From positions 72,775 through 136,774 of the forward strand of contig CAZMSD010000005.1 of assembly GCA_964568855.1 (NCBI GenBank): a stretch of DNA of 64,000 bases, read 5' to 3'. Below the pieces are notes generated by a model, which was not told the origin of the DNA, did no database searches, and worked only from the letters and a program-made list of their open reading frames with translations. The position numbers and the translations under genes were made by a program. Numbering within the stretch: position 1 is the first letter of the stretch; the number at the start of each line of letters is the position of its first letter. The stretch comes from CAZMSD01 sp964568855 (GTDB taxonomy: Bacteria > CAIWAD01). Below are positions 52,350 through 60,868 of this stretch, piece after piece.

Positions 52350-54302
52350 TCACTTCTTTTCCTCGTCCACCACCTCGAAGTCGGCGTCTACGGCGCCTTC
52401 GTCGGATGCGGCGCCACTGCTTTCCGGGCCTGCCGTCTGTTCGCCGCCGCTGAAGCCCGCGCCCGGCCCGTCGGCGCCCTGAGCACCCTGCGAGGCCTGG
52501 GCTTTCTTGTAGAGTTCCTGGCTAAGTTCGTTCCAGATCTTGTCCAGGTCCTCGCTGGCGGCCTTGATATCGGCAAGGTTGTCCGTTTTCAGCGCTTCCT
52601 CGATGCGTACACAGGCCTGCTCCAGACGTTCCTTTCCCGCGTCGCCGAGCTGGTCCTTCAGTTCCTCCACCTGCTTGCGGGTCTGGAAGACCTTCTGATC
52701 CGCCGTGTTGCGGGTCTCGACGGCTTCTTTGCGCTCGGCGTCGTCGGAGGCATGCTCCTCGGCTTCCCGCTTCATCTTGTTGATCTCGCTGTCGGTGAGG
52801 CCGGAGCTGGCTGTGATCTTGATCGACTGTTCCTTGTTGGTGGCCATGTCCTTGGCCTTCACGCTCATGATGCCGTTGGCGTCGATATCGAAGCTCACCT
52901 CGATCTGCGGAACGCCCCGCGGAGCCGGCGGAATACCGTCAAGCTGGAAACGCCCGATGGTCTTGTTGTCGCCGGCCATGGGGCGCTCGCCCTGCAGCAC
53001 GTGGATGTCCACCGTGGGCTGGTTGTCGCTGGCGGTTGAGAAAACCTGGCTCTTGCTGGTGGGAATGGTGGTGTTGCGTTCGATCAGCCGGGTCATCACG
53101 CCGCCGAGGGTCTCGATGCCCAGGGAAAGCGGTGTCACGTCCAGCAGCACCATCTCCTTGTCGCCCATCTCGCCGCCCAGGATACCCGCCTGGATGGCGG
53201 CGCCCAGGGCCACCACTTCATCAGGATTGACGCCCTTATGGGGCTCCTTGTCGAAGAATTTCTTCACTGCTTCCTGCACGGCGGGAACACGTGTGCTGCC
53301 GCCCACCAGGATTACCTCGCTGATCTCCGCGGTGCTCTTGCCCGAATCCTTAAGGGCCTTGCGGCAGGGATCAATGGAACGCTGGATCAGGTCGTCAACG
53401 AGCTGCTCGAGCCTGGCCCGGCTGAGGCTCTGGTCCAGGTGCTTGGGACCTTCCTGGGTGGCCGTGATGAAGGGCAGGTTGATCTGCGCCTGCATGGAGC
53501 TGGAGAGCTCTATCTTGGCTTTCTCGGCCGCCTCCTTTAGGCGCTGCAGGGCCATGGGATCCTTGCGCAGATCGATGCCGTCGCTCCTCTGAAACTCGTC
53601 GGCGATGTGGTCGATCAGGCGCTGGTCGAAGTCGTCGCCGCCCAGGTGAGTATCGCCGTTGGTGGCCAGAACCTCGAAGGTGCCGTCGGCGATTTCCAGG
53701 ATCGAAATGTCGAAGGTGCCTCCGCCCAGGTCGTAGACCGCCACGACTTCCTCGATGTCCTTGTTCAGTCCGTAAGCCATGGCCGCTGCGGTGGGTTCGT
53801 TGACGATGCGCCGCACGTTCAATCCGGCGATCTCGCCGGCTTCCTTGGTGGCCTGGCGCTGGGAGTCGTTGAAGTATGCGGGGACGGTGATCACGGCGTC
53901 CGTGACCTTCTCGCCCAGGTATTCCTCCGCCGCCTGCTTCAGGCGCTGCAGAACCATGGCGCCGATCTCCGGCGGAGCGTAATCCTTGCCCTCGATCTTG
54001 ATCCGGGCGACTCCGCCTTTGCCCTTGGTCACCTGGTAGGGAACCTCGACGATCTCGGTCCCCACTTCGTCGAACATGCGCCCCATGAATCGCTTGACCG
54101 AAAAAACCGTGTTCTGCGGATTCGTCACGGCCTGGCGCTTGGCCGGGGCGCCGATCAGGCGCTCGCCGGACTTGGTGAAAGCCACCACGGAAGGAGTGGT
54201 CCGGCCGCCCTCGGCATTCGTGATGATGACAGGTTCGCCGCCTTCCACCACGGAAGCGCAACTGTTGGTGGTCCCCAGGTCGATGCCGATGATCTTGCTC
54301 AT
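52350..54302 (-). CDS. dnaK: Chaperone DnaK (Hsp70)
   Basis: A 650-residue Hsp70. The N-terminal MSKIIGIDLGTTNSCASVVEGG, the phosphate loop VYDLGGGTFDISILEIADG, the substrate domain with DVTPLSLGIETLGGVMTRLIERNTTIPT (cited in part: DVTPLSLGIETLGG) and the acidic C-terminus ending DADFEVVDEEKK are all normal. It carries ATP-driven protein folding. grpE and dnaJ are not adjacent, so dnaK appears to be a single gene here. No CIRCE element was found upstream. Confidence 0.98.
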   Translation of the reverse strand: MSKIIGIDLGTTNSCASVVEGGEPVIITNAEGGRTTPSVVAFTKSGERLIGAPAKRQAVTNPQNTVFSVKRFMGRMFDEVGTEIVEVPYQVTKGKGGVARIKIEGKDYAPPEIGAMVLQRLKQAAEEYLGEKVTDAVITVPAYFNDSQRQATKEAGEIAGLNVRRIVNEPTAAAMAYGLNKDIEEVVAVYDLGGGTFDISILEIADGTFEVLATNGDTHLGGDDFDQRLIDHIADEFQRSDGIDLRKDPMALQRLKEAAEKAKIELSSSMQAQINLPFITATQEGPKHLDQSLSRARLEQLVDDLIQRSIDPCRKALKDSGKSTAEISEVILVGGSTRVPAVQEAVKKFFDKEPHKGVNPDEVVALGAAIQAGILGGEMGDKEMVLLDVTPLSLGIETLGGVMTRLIERNTTIPTSKSQVFSTASDNQPTVDIHVLQGERPMAGDNKTIGRFQLDGIPPAPRGVPQIEVSFDIDANGIMSVKAKDMATNKEQSIKITASSGLTDSEINKMKREAEEHASDDAERKEAVETRNTADQKVFQTRKQVEELKDQLGDAGKERLEQACVRIEEALKTDNLADIKAASEDLDKIWNELSQELYKKAQASQGAQGADGPGAGFSGGEQTAGPESSGAASDEGAVDADFEVVDEEKK

Positions 54303-54479
54303 CTTGACTGTTCCTCGCTTGGATATTCAAACTGTTTCATTCATCGTTCAGGGCTTCGACGTGGCGCGGGGCGGGAATTCGATTCCGCCGCGCTCATCGA
54401 AGCGACAAGAACCGCAAGGCAAGCCCCGTGCCAGGACTAGAGATGACGTGATGTAGTAGCTATCTTCTTGTTAATTATG

Positions 54480-54488
54480 GTATTATCA
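54480..54488 (-). promoter_or_regulatory. Candidate extended -10 promoter for dnaK
   Basis: In the 297-bp AT-rich gap between mltB and dnaK the minus strand reads TGATAATAC (54488-54480), an extended -10 (TGn then TAATAC), about 178 nt before the dnaK ATG. A TTGACA (54537-54532) lies further up but too far for standard spacing. A TGTCA-N6-TGACA dyad sits at 54581-54596. No HrcA/CIRCE repeat or sigma-32 consensus was recognised. Confidence 0.25.
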
Positions 54489-54599
54489 GAATGCAGGCGG
54501 GGATCGAAAATCCGGTTGGATTCATGTAAACTGTCAATATCGTGCCACAATGACAGAGATAGAGAATGGTACACGCACCTTGTCAGTGGCTTGACACGG

Positions 54600-55586
54600 C
54601 TATTTACTCACTCCGCTCCCGGACGACTCCTGCGGGGGAAGACCCGCGGATCGGGCCAGCAGCAGAACTGCATCCACGTAATGATCGCTGTGGTTGTAAC
54701 TTCGAATCGCTTTACGCCGCTTGGCTTCCGTTATAATCCCGCGCCAGCCGTTCTGCCTGAGATAGTTTCCCACGCTGGCCACGGCGTCGGGCATGTGGTA
54801 AAGATCGATCACTCCGTCGGCGTCGCCGTCGGCGCCGTAGGCCGCCAGGCTGGTGGGAAGGAACTGGGGAATCCCCATGGCGCCGGCCCAGGATCCCAGG
54901 AGCTTCGGCCAGCGCCCGCGCGGGAATTGCTCGCGCAGGCTGAGAAACTCCTGCAGCGCCCAGCGACTGCGCCGCTCAGCGCGCCGGCGCAGCTCCCTGG
55001 CCAGCTCCACCCGGCTGCGCCCGCCGCCCTCGCGCGACTCGCGGGCCTGAGCGCTGTCCAGGTCGGCTTCCCGACCATGGTTCATCCTGAGCAGCTGCAG
55101 ACTGAGCAGGAGATCGGGCACCCGGTAGGCGCCCCAGTTCCGGCCCAGCCGGCTCTCGATCATCAGTATCGCCCCCAGCACCTGGCGTGGCACGCCGCTG
55201 CGCCCTTCCTCCGCCGCCAGCAGGTCGGCGCGCCGTCGCAGAAACGCTTCCAGGGCCTCGATCACCTCACGGTCCTGGAAACTCCTGTAATACTCAGCGG
55301 CGTCCCGGCCGTGCAGGTTAAGCTTCAGGGCCGAGGGATAGCAGCGCAGGGATTCTGGCTTCAACCCGGCGAAGTCGGCGGAGTCCAGGCCGGCTTCGTA
55401 CAGTGCGCGCTTCAGGAAGTCTAGTTCCGCAGGACGCCAGGGTCTGCCCGGCGAATCGGCGGCAGGCGCTGAAGCCCTCGAAACCGGAAGGGTCCACAAC
55501 GAAGCGGCCAACAGGAGCGCGGACAGAAGGGCCGCCCGGATCCTGCTGCGGAGCGATTCGCAACTAGATACGTCGCAAATTGTCAC
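54600..55586 (-). CDS. mltB: Membrane-bound lytic murein transglycosylase B
   Basis: A 328-residue peptidoglycan-cleaving enzyme. After an N-terminal signal (ALLSALLLAASLWTLPVSRA) there are the MltB-family blocks: AILMIESRLGRNWGAYRV with the catalytic glutamate, GSWAGAMGIPQFLPTSLAAYG, DGVIDLYHMPDAVASVGNYL and YNHSDHYVDAVL. Known MltB enzymes form 1,6-anhydromuropeptides. Whether it is a lipoprotein is unclear, as no lipobox Cys is obvious. It is separate from the der cluster by 31 nt and from dnaK by 297 nt. Confidence 0.93.
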   Translation of the reverse strand: MTICDVSSCESLRSRIRAALLSALLLAASLWTLPVSRASAPAADSPGRPWRPAELDFLKRALYEAGLDSADFAGLKPESLRCYPSALKLNLHGRDAAEYYRSFQDREVIEALEAFLRRRADLLAAEEGRSGVPRQVLGAILMIESRLGRNWGAYRVPDLLLSLQLLRMNHGREADLDSAQARESREGGGRSRVELARELRRRAERRSRWALQEFLSLREQFPRGRWPKLLGSWAGAMGIPQFLPTSLAAYGADGDADGVIDLYHMPDAVASVGNYLRQNGWRGIITEAKRRKAIRSYNHSDHYVDAVLLLARSAGLPPQESSGSGVSK

Positions 55587-55617
55587 TCGAAACCCCTTCC
55601 ACGTTCTATTTCACACT

Positions 55618-56694
55618 TTACTCCGGGCCCCGCAGATTCCGCAGTGCTTCCAGGCAGCCGATACCCCGGGCTCCCAGCACGGCCGCCGAAGCCCGGGCCG
55701 CCAGCTCCGCCGCCTCGACCGGGGAGGCTCCGCCGGTCAAGCTGCCCAGCAGCGCCGCGCCCGCCACGTCGCCGCAGCCCGTGGTGTCCACTACGCGGGC
55801 CGCGGATATTGCCTGCTGCAGGATCATTTCGCCTGGTCTGGCCAGCAGCAGGCCCTGGGCGCCCGCGGTGACCGCCACCGTTCCCGCGCCCGCCCGCAGC
55901 AGCAATTCCACGACATCCTCCGCTTCCCGCAGGCGAACGCGCCGGCGGCCGTCGATGGACCAGGTCTCGGCAAGCGTCAGCTGCAGCAGGTCCAGGTCCC
56001 GGACCCAGTCATCCCAGTCCCGGATCCGGCGCAGTCGGCGCGGCCGCCCGGGCTCGTGGTCCAGGGTCAGTGAATGCAGGTCCATCTGCAGCCAGCCGCG
56101 GGGCGGATTCGAACGTTGTCGTCCTTCTCGTCTACCGCCTCCGGGCCGTGGTGTTCCGATGCTTCCCAGCGCCGTATCGTCCGTTACGCGCTGAGTGTGC
56201 GACCGTCGGTAGAGCTCGCGGATCTCGCGCCAGGTGTCGAGTTCAAGCTCCCTGCCCGAGGTGAAGTTGATCAGCAGGGCCTGCGCCTCAAGCGCCGGCA
56301 GGAAGTGCTCGAGCTCCATGGGAGGCAGGCTGAGCAGCGACTCCTCCCGCTTGTTATCGGGATCGCTGCAATCCAGGATAATCCGGTTGTTGGGGCCGGA
56401 CGAGAAAGTGATCGAGTCCGTCGGAATTCCATGGTCTTCGAGCAGGGGAAAGACCGCCTGCCGGGCGTCTTCGCCCAGCAGCGTCACCGGCCGGACATGG
56501 TATTCGGGGAACAGCAGGCGCAGGGCCAGCAGGCTGTAGAGCAGGCCGCCGGGCGATTCTTCGACGAGCCGGCCCGCCGGCGTGTGATACACCAGTCGGT
56601 CCAGGTTGATCGTACCGGCGAGGGCCACGCGGCGCGCCGGTCCCTGCAACGGGGTCACGGGTGCTTCCTCATCGAGCACTTCCCCGGCCTTCAC
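55618..56694 (-). CDS. PfkB-family carbohydrate/nucleoside kinase
   Basis: A 358-residue kinase. The GTG at 56694 overlaps the der stop (GTGA) and gives MKAGEVLDEEAPVTPLQGP; the longer open frame is out-of-frame der. The catalytic motif VVDTTGCGDVAGAALLGSL (D-T-x-G-C-G-D) is the PfkB signature 2, and PGGLLYSLLALRLLFPEYH lies in the N-terminal substrate region. The middle (RELYRRSHTQRVTDD to PPRGWLQMDLH) holds a Gly/Arg-rich stretch not expected in ribokinases. The substrate is unknown. Confidence 0.83.
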   Translation of the reverse strand: MKAGEVLDEEAPVTPLQGPARRVALAGTINLDRLVYHTPAGRLVEESPGGLLYSLLALRLLFPEYHVRPVTLLGEDARQAVFPLLEDHGIPTDSITFSSGPNNRIILDCSDPDNKREESLLSLPPMELEHFLPALEAQALLINFTSGRELELDTWREIRELYRRSHTQRVTDDTALGSIGTPRPGGGRREGRQRSNPPRGWLQMDLHSLTLDHEPGRPRRLRRIRDWDDWVRDLDLLQLTLAETWSIDGRRRVRLREAEDVVELLLRAGAGTVAVTAGAQGLLLARPGEMILQQAISAARVVDTTGCGDVAGAALLGSLTGGASPVEAAELAARASAAVLGARGIGCLEALRNLRGPE

Positions 56695-58094
56695 TCGACC
56701 GGGTCCTCGGCGGGGATCTCCGCATCGACGTCGCCCTGGGTCCGATCTTCGAGATCCTGTCCGAAGCCCTCCACGAAGACGCGCCGCTTTCTGAAATCTA
56801 CGCGCAGCGGCACGCCCTCGAGGTCGAAGAACCTGCGCAGGCGGTTCTCCAGGAAGCGCCGGTAACTCTCGTCCACCAGGTCGGGGTGGCTGCAGCGGAA
56901 CACGATCCAGGGCGGATCGCGACGCACCTGGCGCACCGCGTCGATACGGATCCACCGGCCCCGCCGCGCGGCGGGCGGCCGCTTCTCGATCTCGGGCAGC
57001 AGCCGCTCCTCCAGCGTCGCCCGGGGAATCAGCACCTGTTTCCGCTGGTAGATCGACCAGGCCAGGTCCAGCACGCGACGGGCGCGCTGGCCGGTTAGCG
57101 CCGATATGAAAAGCACCTGGATCCAGCCCAGACTGGGCGCGGCGCTCTTGATCTCCCGCTCCCGGTCGCGCGCCGTGTTGGTTTCCTTGTGCTCCACCAG
57201 GTCCCACTTGTTGACCGCGATCAGCACTCCCTTGCGCTTGCGGACCGCCTCCTCTAGCACCTGGATATCCTGGTGGGTCAGGCCTTCGCCGGGATCCAGC
57301 AGCATCACGCAGACGTCGGCGCCGTCGATGGCCGAGAGACTGCGCAGGCTGCTGTAGAATTCCACGTTCTCCCTGATCTTTGTCCGCCGCCGCAGGCCCG
57401 CCGTGTCCACCAGCACGAAGCGCCGGCCGTCGTGGTTCACCAGGCTGTCGATGGAATCGCGCGTGGTGCCGGGAATCGGGGTCACCATCAGGCGCTCGTC
57501 GCCGAGCAGCCGGTTGACCAGCGAGGACTTGCCCACGTTGGGACGGCCGATGATCGCCACGCGCAGGTCTCCCGCAAGGTCGTTGCGACCCGATTCGGGC
57601 AGCAGGGCTGCGAGGCGGTCCAGCATGTCGCCGGTGTGGCGGCCGCTGACGGCGGCCACGGGCTGCGGCTCGTCCAGGCCCAGTTTCCAGAATTCGCCTA
57701 CCTCCAGCTCGCGCTGGGGATTGTCCACCTTGTTCACCACCAGCAGGCGCGGCTTGCCTGTATCACGAATCATGCGCGCCATCATCTGGTCGGTTTCCGT
57801 GAGGCCCGTCTGCGCGTCGCAGAGCAGCAGCAGCACATCGGCCTCCTCCAGACCCAGTTGCACCTGTTCCCGAACCGCGACGCTGAACAGTTCCCTGGAA
57901 TCGGGCACGTAACCGCCGGTGTCCATCAGCATGAACTCGCGGCCCGCCCACTCCGCGGGTGCGTAGTGGCGGTCACGTGTCACACCGGGCGCATCGTCCA
58001 CGATGGCCTTGCGGGAGTGGATCAGGCGGTTGAAGAGCGTGGATTTGCCCACGTTGGGGCGCCCGACGATGGCGACGATGGGTGCGCGGGGCAT
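56691..58094 (-). CDS. der: Ribosome biogenesis GTPase Der (EngA)
   Basis: Needed for 50S assembly. The 467-residue protein carries tandem GTPase domains: G1 motifs GRPNVGKSTLFNRL and GRPNVGKSSLVNRL, DTGGYVPD and DTAGLRRR G3 motifs, and NKVD and NKWD G4 motifs. The C-terminal KH-like domain (PPWIVFRCSHPDLVDESYRRF) is present, with an acidic tail (DPVE). The Ile-Arg-Asp-Thr at 57770 and Gly-Val-Thr-Arg at 57977 carry GTRWYAC. Confidence 0.97.
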   Translation of the reverse strand: MPRAPIVAIVGRPNVGKSTLFNRLIHSRKAIVDDAPGVTRDRHYAPAEWAGREFMLMDTGGYVPDSRELFSVAVREQVQLGLEEADVLLLLCDAQTGLTETDQMMARMIRDTGKPRLLVVNKVDNPQRELEVGEFWKLGLDEPQPVAAVSGRHTGDMLDRLAALLPESGRNDLAGDLRVAIIGRPNVGKSSLVNRLLGDERLMVTPIPGTTRDSIDSLVNHDGRRFVLVDTAGLRRRTKIRENVEFYSSLRSLSAIDGADVCVMLLDPGEGLTHQDIQVLEEAVRKRKGVLIAVNKWDLVEHKETNTARDREREIKSAAPSLGWIQVLFISALTGQRARRVLDLAWSIYQRKQVLIPRATLEERLLPEIEKRPPAARRGRWIRIDAVRQVRRDPPWIVFRCSHPDLVDESYRRFLENRLRRFFDLEGVPLRVDFRKRRVFVEGFGQDLEDRTQGDVDAEIPAEDPVE

Positions 58095-58136
58095 GGTCCT
58101 CCTGCCTGCAGCCGGCCGGCTGCCGATACGGTCCCG

Positions 58137-59471
58137 TCAGGCCTCCGGACGATCGTTTCCGGAGGAACCGCCCGACCGGGTATCCGGTTCTTCCGCTTCC
58201 CGCTCTGAGCGCAGTTTCCAATCCCCGGAAGCTGGTTCCTCGCTGTTCAATCGACGATCCAGCTGTTCTTTGCGCCGCATCCAGGCCCTGTTAAGGTCGC
58301 CGAAGAAATAGAGCAGCACCGCCGCCAGGGGAACGGCCAGGATCATCCCCGGCAGGCCCAGCACGCTGCCGAAAATCAGCAGCGCCAGCAGCGCCAGCGC
58401 AGGATGGACCCCCACGCTGCGTCCCAGGATCCGCGGAGTGATCAGGGTGCTCTCGAGGCCCTGGACCACGGCGAAGACGGCTACAACCTTGAGCAGGCCC
58501 AACCAGGGCTCTGGTCCGAAGAGGCTCACCACGCAGGTCACCACGAACATGCTGCCCACGCCGATCAGGGGGATCACGTTCAACAGGCCGGTGGCCACTC
58601 CCAGGAGCAGCGGGTAGGGAATATCGCTCAGCCAGAGCCCCAGCCAGGTCAGCAGGGCCACGATGCTCGACACGGCGAGTTGGCCGCGGAAAAAGCCGGA
58701 AAAGATCCGGTTGAACTCCCGGGCATAGCGTTGTGTCACAGGCTTCCAATCCTCCAGCAGGATCTCGTCGCACCAGGCGCGCATCCTGCACGCATTCGAC
58801 GAAACGGCGACGGCAAAGATGGGCACAAGAAAGAGGTTGAGCAAGGAGCTGACCAATCCGGTCACGCCGCCGACCAGGAGCTGGCCGCCCCTGCCCAGGA
58901 CGCCGAAGGCCTGCTCGAGCAGCCCGGGAGCCTTGGCGCGCATCCACTCGCCCGCCGCGTCGCCGTCCAGTCCAAAGCTCGCCAGCAGCGTCGGCAACCG
59001 GTCCTGCAGCCAGTTCTCGAAGGACCGCGCCATCTCGGGAACGGTCCCCACCAGGTCGCTCGTCTCACGCACCAGAACCGGCAGACTCAAGGTCAGCAGG
59101 CCGCCGACGCCCAGCAGCACCAGCAAGAGCACGATGCCCGCCGAGGCGGCGCGACTCAGGCGCCGGTTGAAGCGGCTCACCAGGGGCTCCATCACGTATG
59201 CCAGGAGCAGGGCGAGCAGCACCGGCGTCAGGGCCGGCCCCAGGAGTTGCAGCAGGTCCAGCAGCGAGAGGGCCAGCGCGGCCCAGAGGATCCGTTGCAT
59301 GGCGGCGATCCTGCGCCAGGGCCAGGCCAGTGCGATAAGCAGCAGACCCAGGGTAAAAGCCCTGTGTAACACGGGCAGGAAGTACAGAGCGCCCAGGCCC
59401 AGAGCGGCCGCGGGGACCAGGATCAGCAGGGGCGGGGCGGCGGGATACTGATCCGAAGGGGAATCGTGCAT
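58137..59471 (-). CDS. AI-2E family transporter
   Basis: A 444-residue multi-pass membrane protein. The ATG at 59471 follows GGAAG and begins MHDSPSDQYPAAPP; the longer frame to 59603 is leader. There are several transmembrane helices, including ILVPAAALGLGALYFLPVL, LLQLLGPALTPVLLALLLAYVM and ALLALLIFGSVLGLPGMILAVPLAAVLLY (cited in part), with the family block GVATGLLNVIPLIGVGSMFV. The C-terminal tail is charged. Such permeases are named for AI-2 export but often have other roles (e.g. Na+/H+ antiport). Confidence 0.93.
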   Translation of the reverse strand: MHDSPSDQYPAAPPLLILVPAAALGLGALYFLPVLHRAFTLGLLLIALAWPWRRIAAMQRILWAALALSLLDLLQLLGPALTPVLLALLLAYVMEPLVSRFNRRLSRAASAGIVLLLVLLGVGGLLTLSLPVLVRETSDLVGTVPEMARSFENWLQDRLPTLLASFGLDGDAAGEWMRAKAPGLLEQAFGVLGRGGQLLVGGVTGLVSSLLNLFLVPIFAVAVSSNACRMRAWCDEILLEDWKPVTQRYAREFNRIFSGFFRGQLAVSSIVALLTWLGLWLSDIPYPLLLGVATGLLNVIPLIGVGSMFVVTCVVSLFGPEPWLGLLKVVAVFAVVQGLESTLITPRILGRSVGVHPALALLALLIFGSVLGLPGMILAVPLAAVLLYFFGDLNRAWMRRKEQLDRRLNSEEPASGDWKLRSEREAEEPDTRSGGSSGNDRPEA

Positions 59472-59570
59472 TTCGACTTCCTTCCGTGGAGGCTTTCTAC
59501 AATTCAGAATGTGGCGATTTTTCTCTTGCTTCGAAGCACCCGAAGTTGTAGAATGGTGCCTGATTACGGG

Positions 59571-59682
59571 AGAGCGCTTTCGCTCTATCCGTACCAATAG
59601 CACTTTCGGACTAGATCACAACAGCCAATTCGCAAGGAGGTTCAACCTCTCTGCACTGAAGTGCAATCAACCGCGCAAGCGG
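59571..59682. ncRNA. Candidate structured RNA: four successive small hairpins
   Basis: Four stem-loops lie in 112 nt: AGAGCG-CTTT-CGCTCT (59571-59586), GAGGT-TCA-ACCTC (59637-59649), TGCACT-GA-AGTGCA (59652-59665) and CCGC-GCAA-GCGG (59671-59682), the last with a GNRA-type tetraloop. Together with the hairpin at 59750-59780 this could be a small RNA on the plus strand or a structured leader of the AI-2E gene on the minus strand. It matches no RNA family I recognise. Confidence 0.4.
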
Positions 59683-59749
59683 ACATGATAAAGTTTCTCC
59701 TTCTTTTCTCTGCTTTATTTCCCCACAAAGCAGGTTTTAGGGCACAACT

Positions 59750-59780
59750 GAAAGGGCTGGTCTCCCAAACTGGCCCTTTC
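59750..59780 (+). terminator. Hairpin, possible weak terminator
   Basis: GAAAGGGC (59750-59757) pairs with GCCCTTTC (59773-59780), an 8-bp stem with a 15-nt loop, followed by CGGACTCTTT on the plus strand, only weakly T-rich. It may terminate the structured segment at 59571-59682. Confidence 0.4.
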
Positions 59781-60078
59781 GGACTCTTTAGGAGTTCCCG
59801 AAAGAAGTGAGCGATTGACAAAGCTATGGCGACTCATATTCAGCTTTCATGAAGCGCCCAGTCCTTCCGAGAATCCCTGTATGGGCCGGGGACCCTGTAA
59901 TCAAACACAAGAAGGTTCCGATCAAGACCTGATCCTTCGCATGATCCGTTGTCCGAAGCGATGCTTTGCCGTCCTGGTTGACGAACTGCGGAAATCTCGA
60001 AAGCGACAGGCAGTAACATACGCAAGTCGGGATCCTCCACAACCGATAATCAAGCTGAGAAATCACCGGGTGGAGGCG

Positions 60079-60534
60079 ATGTTCGAACAGCTTACATCGG
60101 TCCAGGATACGCCTTTCGTAATCTGGCAGGAAGTTTACAGCGTGGGAGATCCGATCATGGACGCCCAGCACGGTGAGCTGTTGCGGATTATAAACGAACT
60201 CTTTGATGCGATCCGCGTGAGTGCCGGCGCGCAGTACATTCATAATACGCTTGTATCCGTGAAGGAGTACGTAGAGTTTCACCTGATCTCCGAGGAAAAC
60301 CTCCTGCGGAATATTCAGTATCCGGAACTAGATACGCATCGCAGGCAGCATGATGAAATGCGCACCTGGCTACGCGAAATGTGTTTCGAGTTCAGGGCGG
60401 GTAGAAGCAACATATCCAAGGACCTGCTGATCTTTCTCAGGGACTGGTGGATCAAGCATATTACCAGGTCAGATGGACTGTATGCGCCCTATCTCTCAAA
60501 TCAACGCGGCGATTCTATTCTCAAGTCGCTTTAA
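60079..60534 (+). CDS. Bacteriohemerythrin
   Basis: A 151-residue di-iron oxygen-binding protein. All seven ligands are present if the ATG at 60079 is used: H31 (MDAQHGEL), H68 and E72 (EFHLISEE), H87 and H91 (THRRQHDEM), H127 and D132 (WWIKHITRSD). The start follows GGAGG with a very short 2-nt gap. Bacteriohemerythrins store or deliver O2, or sense it. It opens the plus-strand region with the secreted paralogs. No methyl-accepting or signalling domain is fused to it. Confidence 0.92.
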   Translation: MFEQLTSVQDTPFVIWQEVYSVGDPIMDAQHGELLRIINELFDAIRVSAGAQYIHNTLVSVKEYVEFHLISEENLLRNIQYPELDTHRRQHDEMRTWLREMCFEFRAGRSNISKDLLIFLRDWWIKHITRSDGLYAPYLSNQRGDSILKSL

Positions 60535-60868
60535 TCGCTGGCTGTGCTCTCCTGAACAATGCTGGAATTCGTGCAATCAGGCAAATGTGTGTCGAGTGAA
60601 GCATGCCCGGTCCTCAAGTGAATTGTGCAGAAGCCGTCAGTTGTGTTCAATATTCGACATTGTTTCTCCCTGATCGATCCAGCTCTAATTCTAATCCGCT
60701 GTTATTTTTAGAATTAGCAAAGCGTCATTTTCAGCATGGATCTTGCCTGATCGAAACTCACCAATAGCGAAGAAGACACCAATTCAATTGATCGACGTAG
60801 GGAGACGTCGTGGTAAACGGCCCTTCAACGATGCTCTACGTTGTCGGGTAAATCCCCGAGGAGGTACT
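60535..60868. other. 334-bp gap between hemerythrin and first secreted protein
   Basis: AT-rich with no reading frame of note. It holds the inverted repeat at 60685-60717. A segment about 220 nt before the ATG (TGTTCAATATTCGACAT, near 60644) resembles one about 225 nt before the ATG of the second paralog (TGTTCAATTCTCGGCAT, near 62065), suggesting a shared leader or promoter element. Confidence 0.45.
60685..60717. promoter_or_regulatory. 10-bp perfect inverted repeat upstream of the first secreted paralog
   Basis: CTAATTCTAA (60685-60694) and TTAGAATTAG (60708-60717) are separated by 13 nt that include a T-rich stretch. It could be an operator of about 33 bp or a terminator of the hemerythrin gene. 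The A+T content argues against a strong terminator. Confidence 0.45.

Larger units (their letters stand above)
59472..60078. other. 607-bp gene-free stretch with multiple hairpins
   Basis: Between the AI-2E gene and the hemerythrin. It is richer in A+T than the flanking genes. It holds the stem-loops at 59571-59682 and the hairpin at 59750-59780, described separately. An open frame from 59815 runs into the hemerythrin but its first 88 codons show no recognisable protein and are probably 5' leader. Confidence 0.6.

Noticed and set aside
54303..54599. CIRCE (HrcA operator) or sigma-32 promoter upstream of dnaK
   Set aside because: The TTAGCACTC-N9-GAGTGCTAA element is absent and no clear sigma-32 consensus is present.
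59815..60078. N-terminal 88-residue extension of the hemerythrin
   Set aside because: It starts at a TTG without a good ribosome binding site, contains cysteine and basic stretches unlike hemerythrins, and the ATG at 60079 keeps all seven iron ligands in a standard-length protein.
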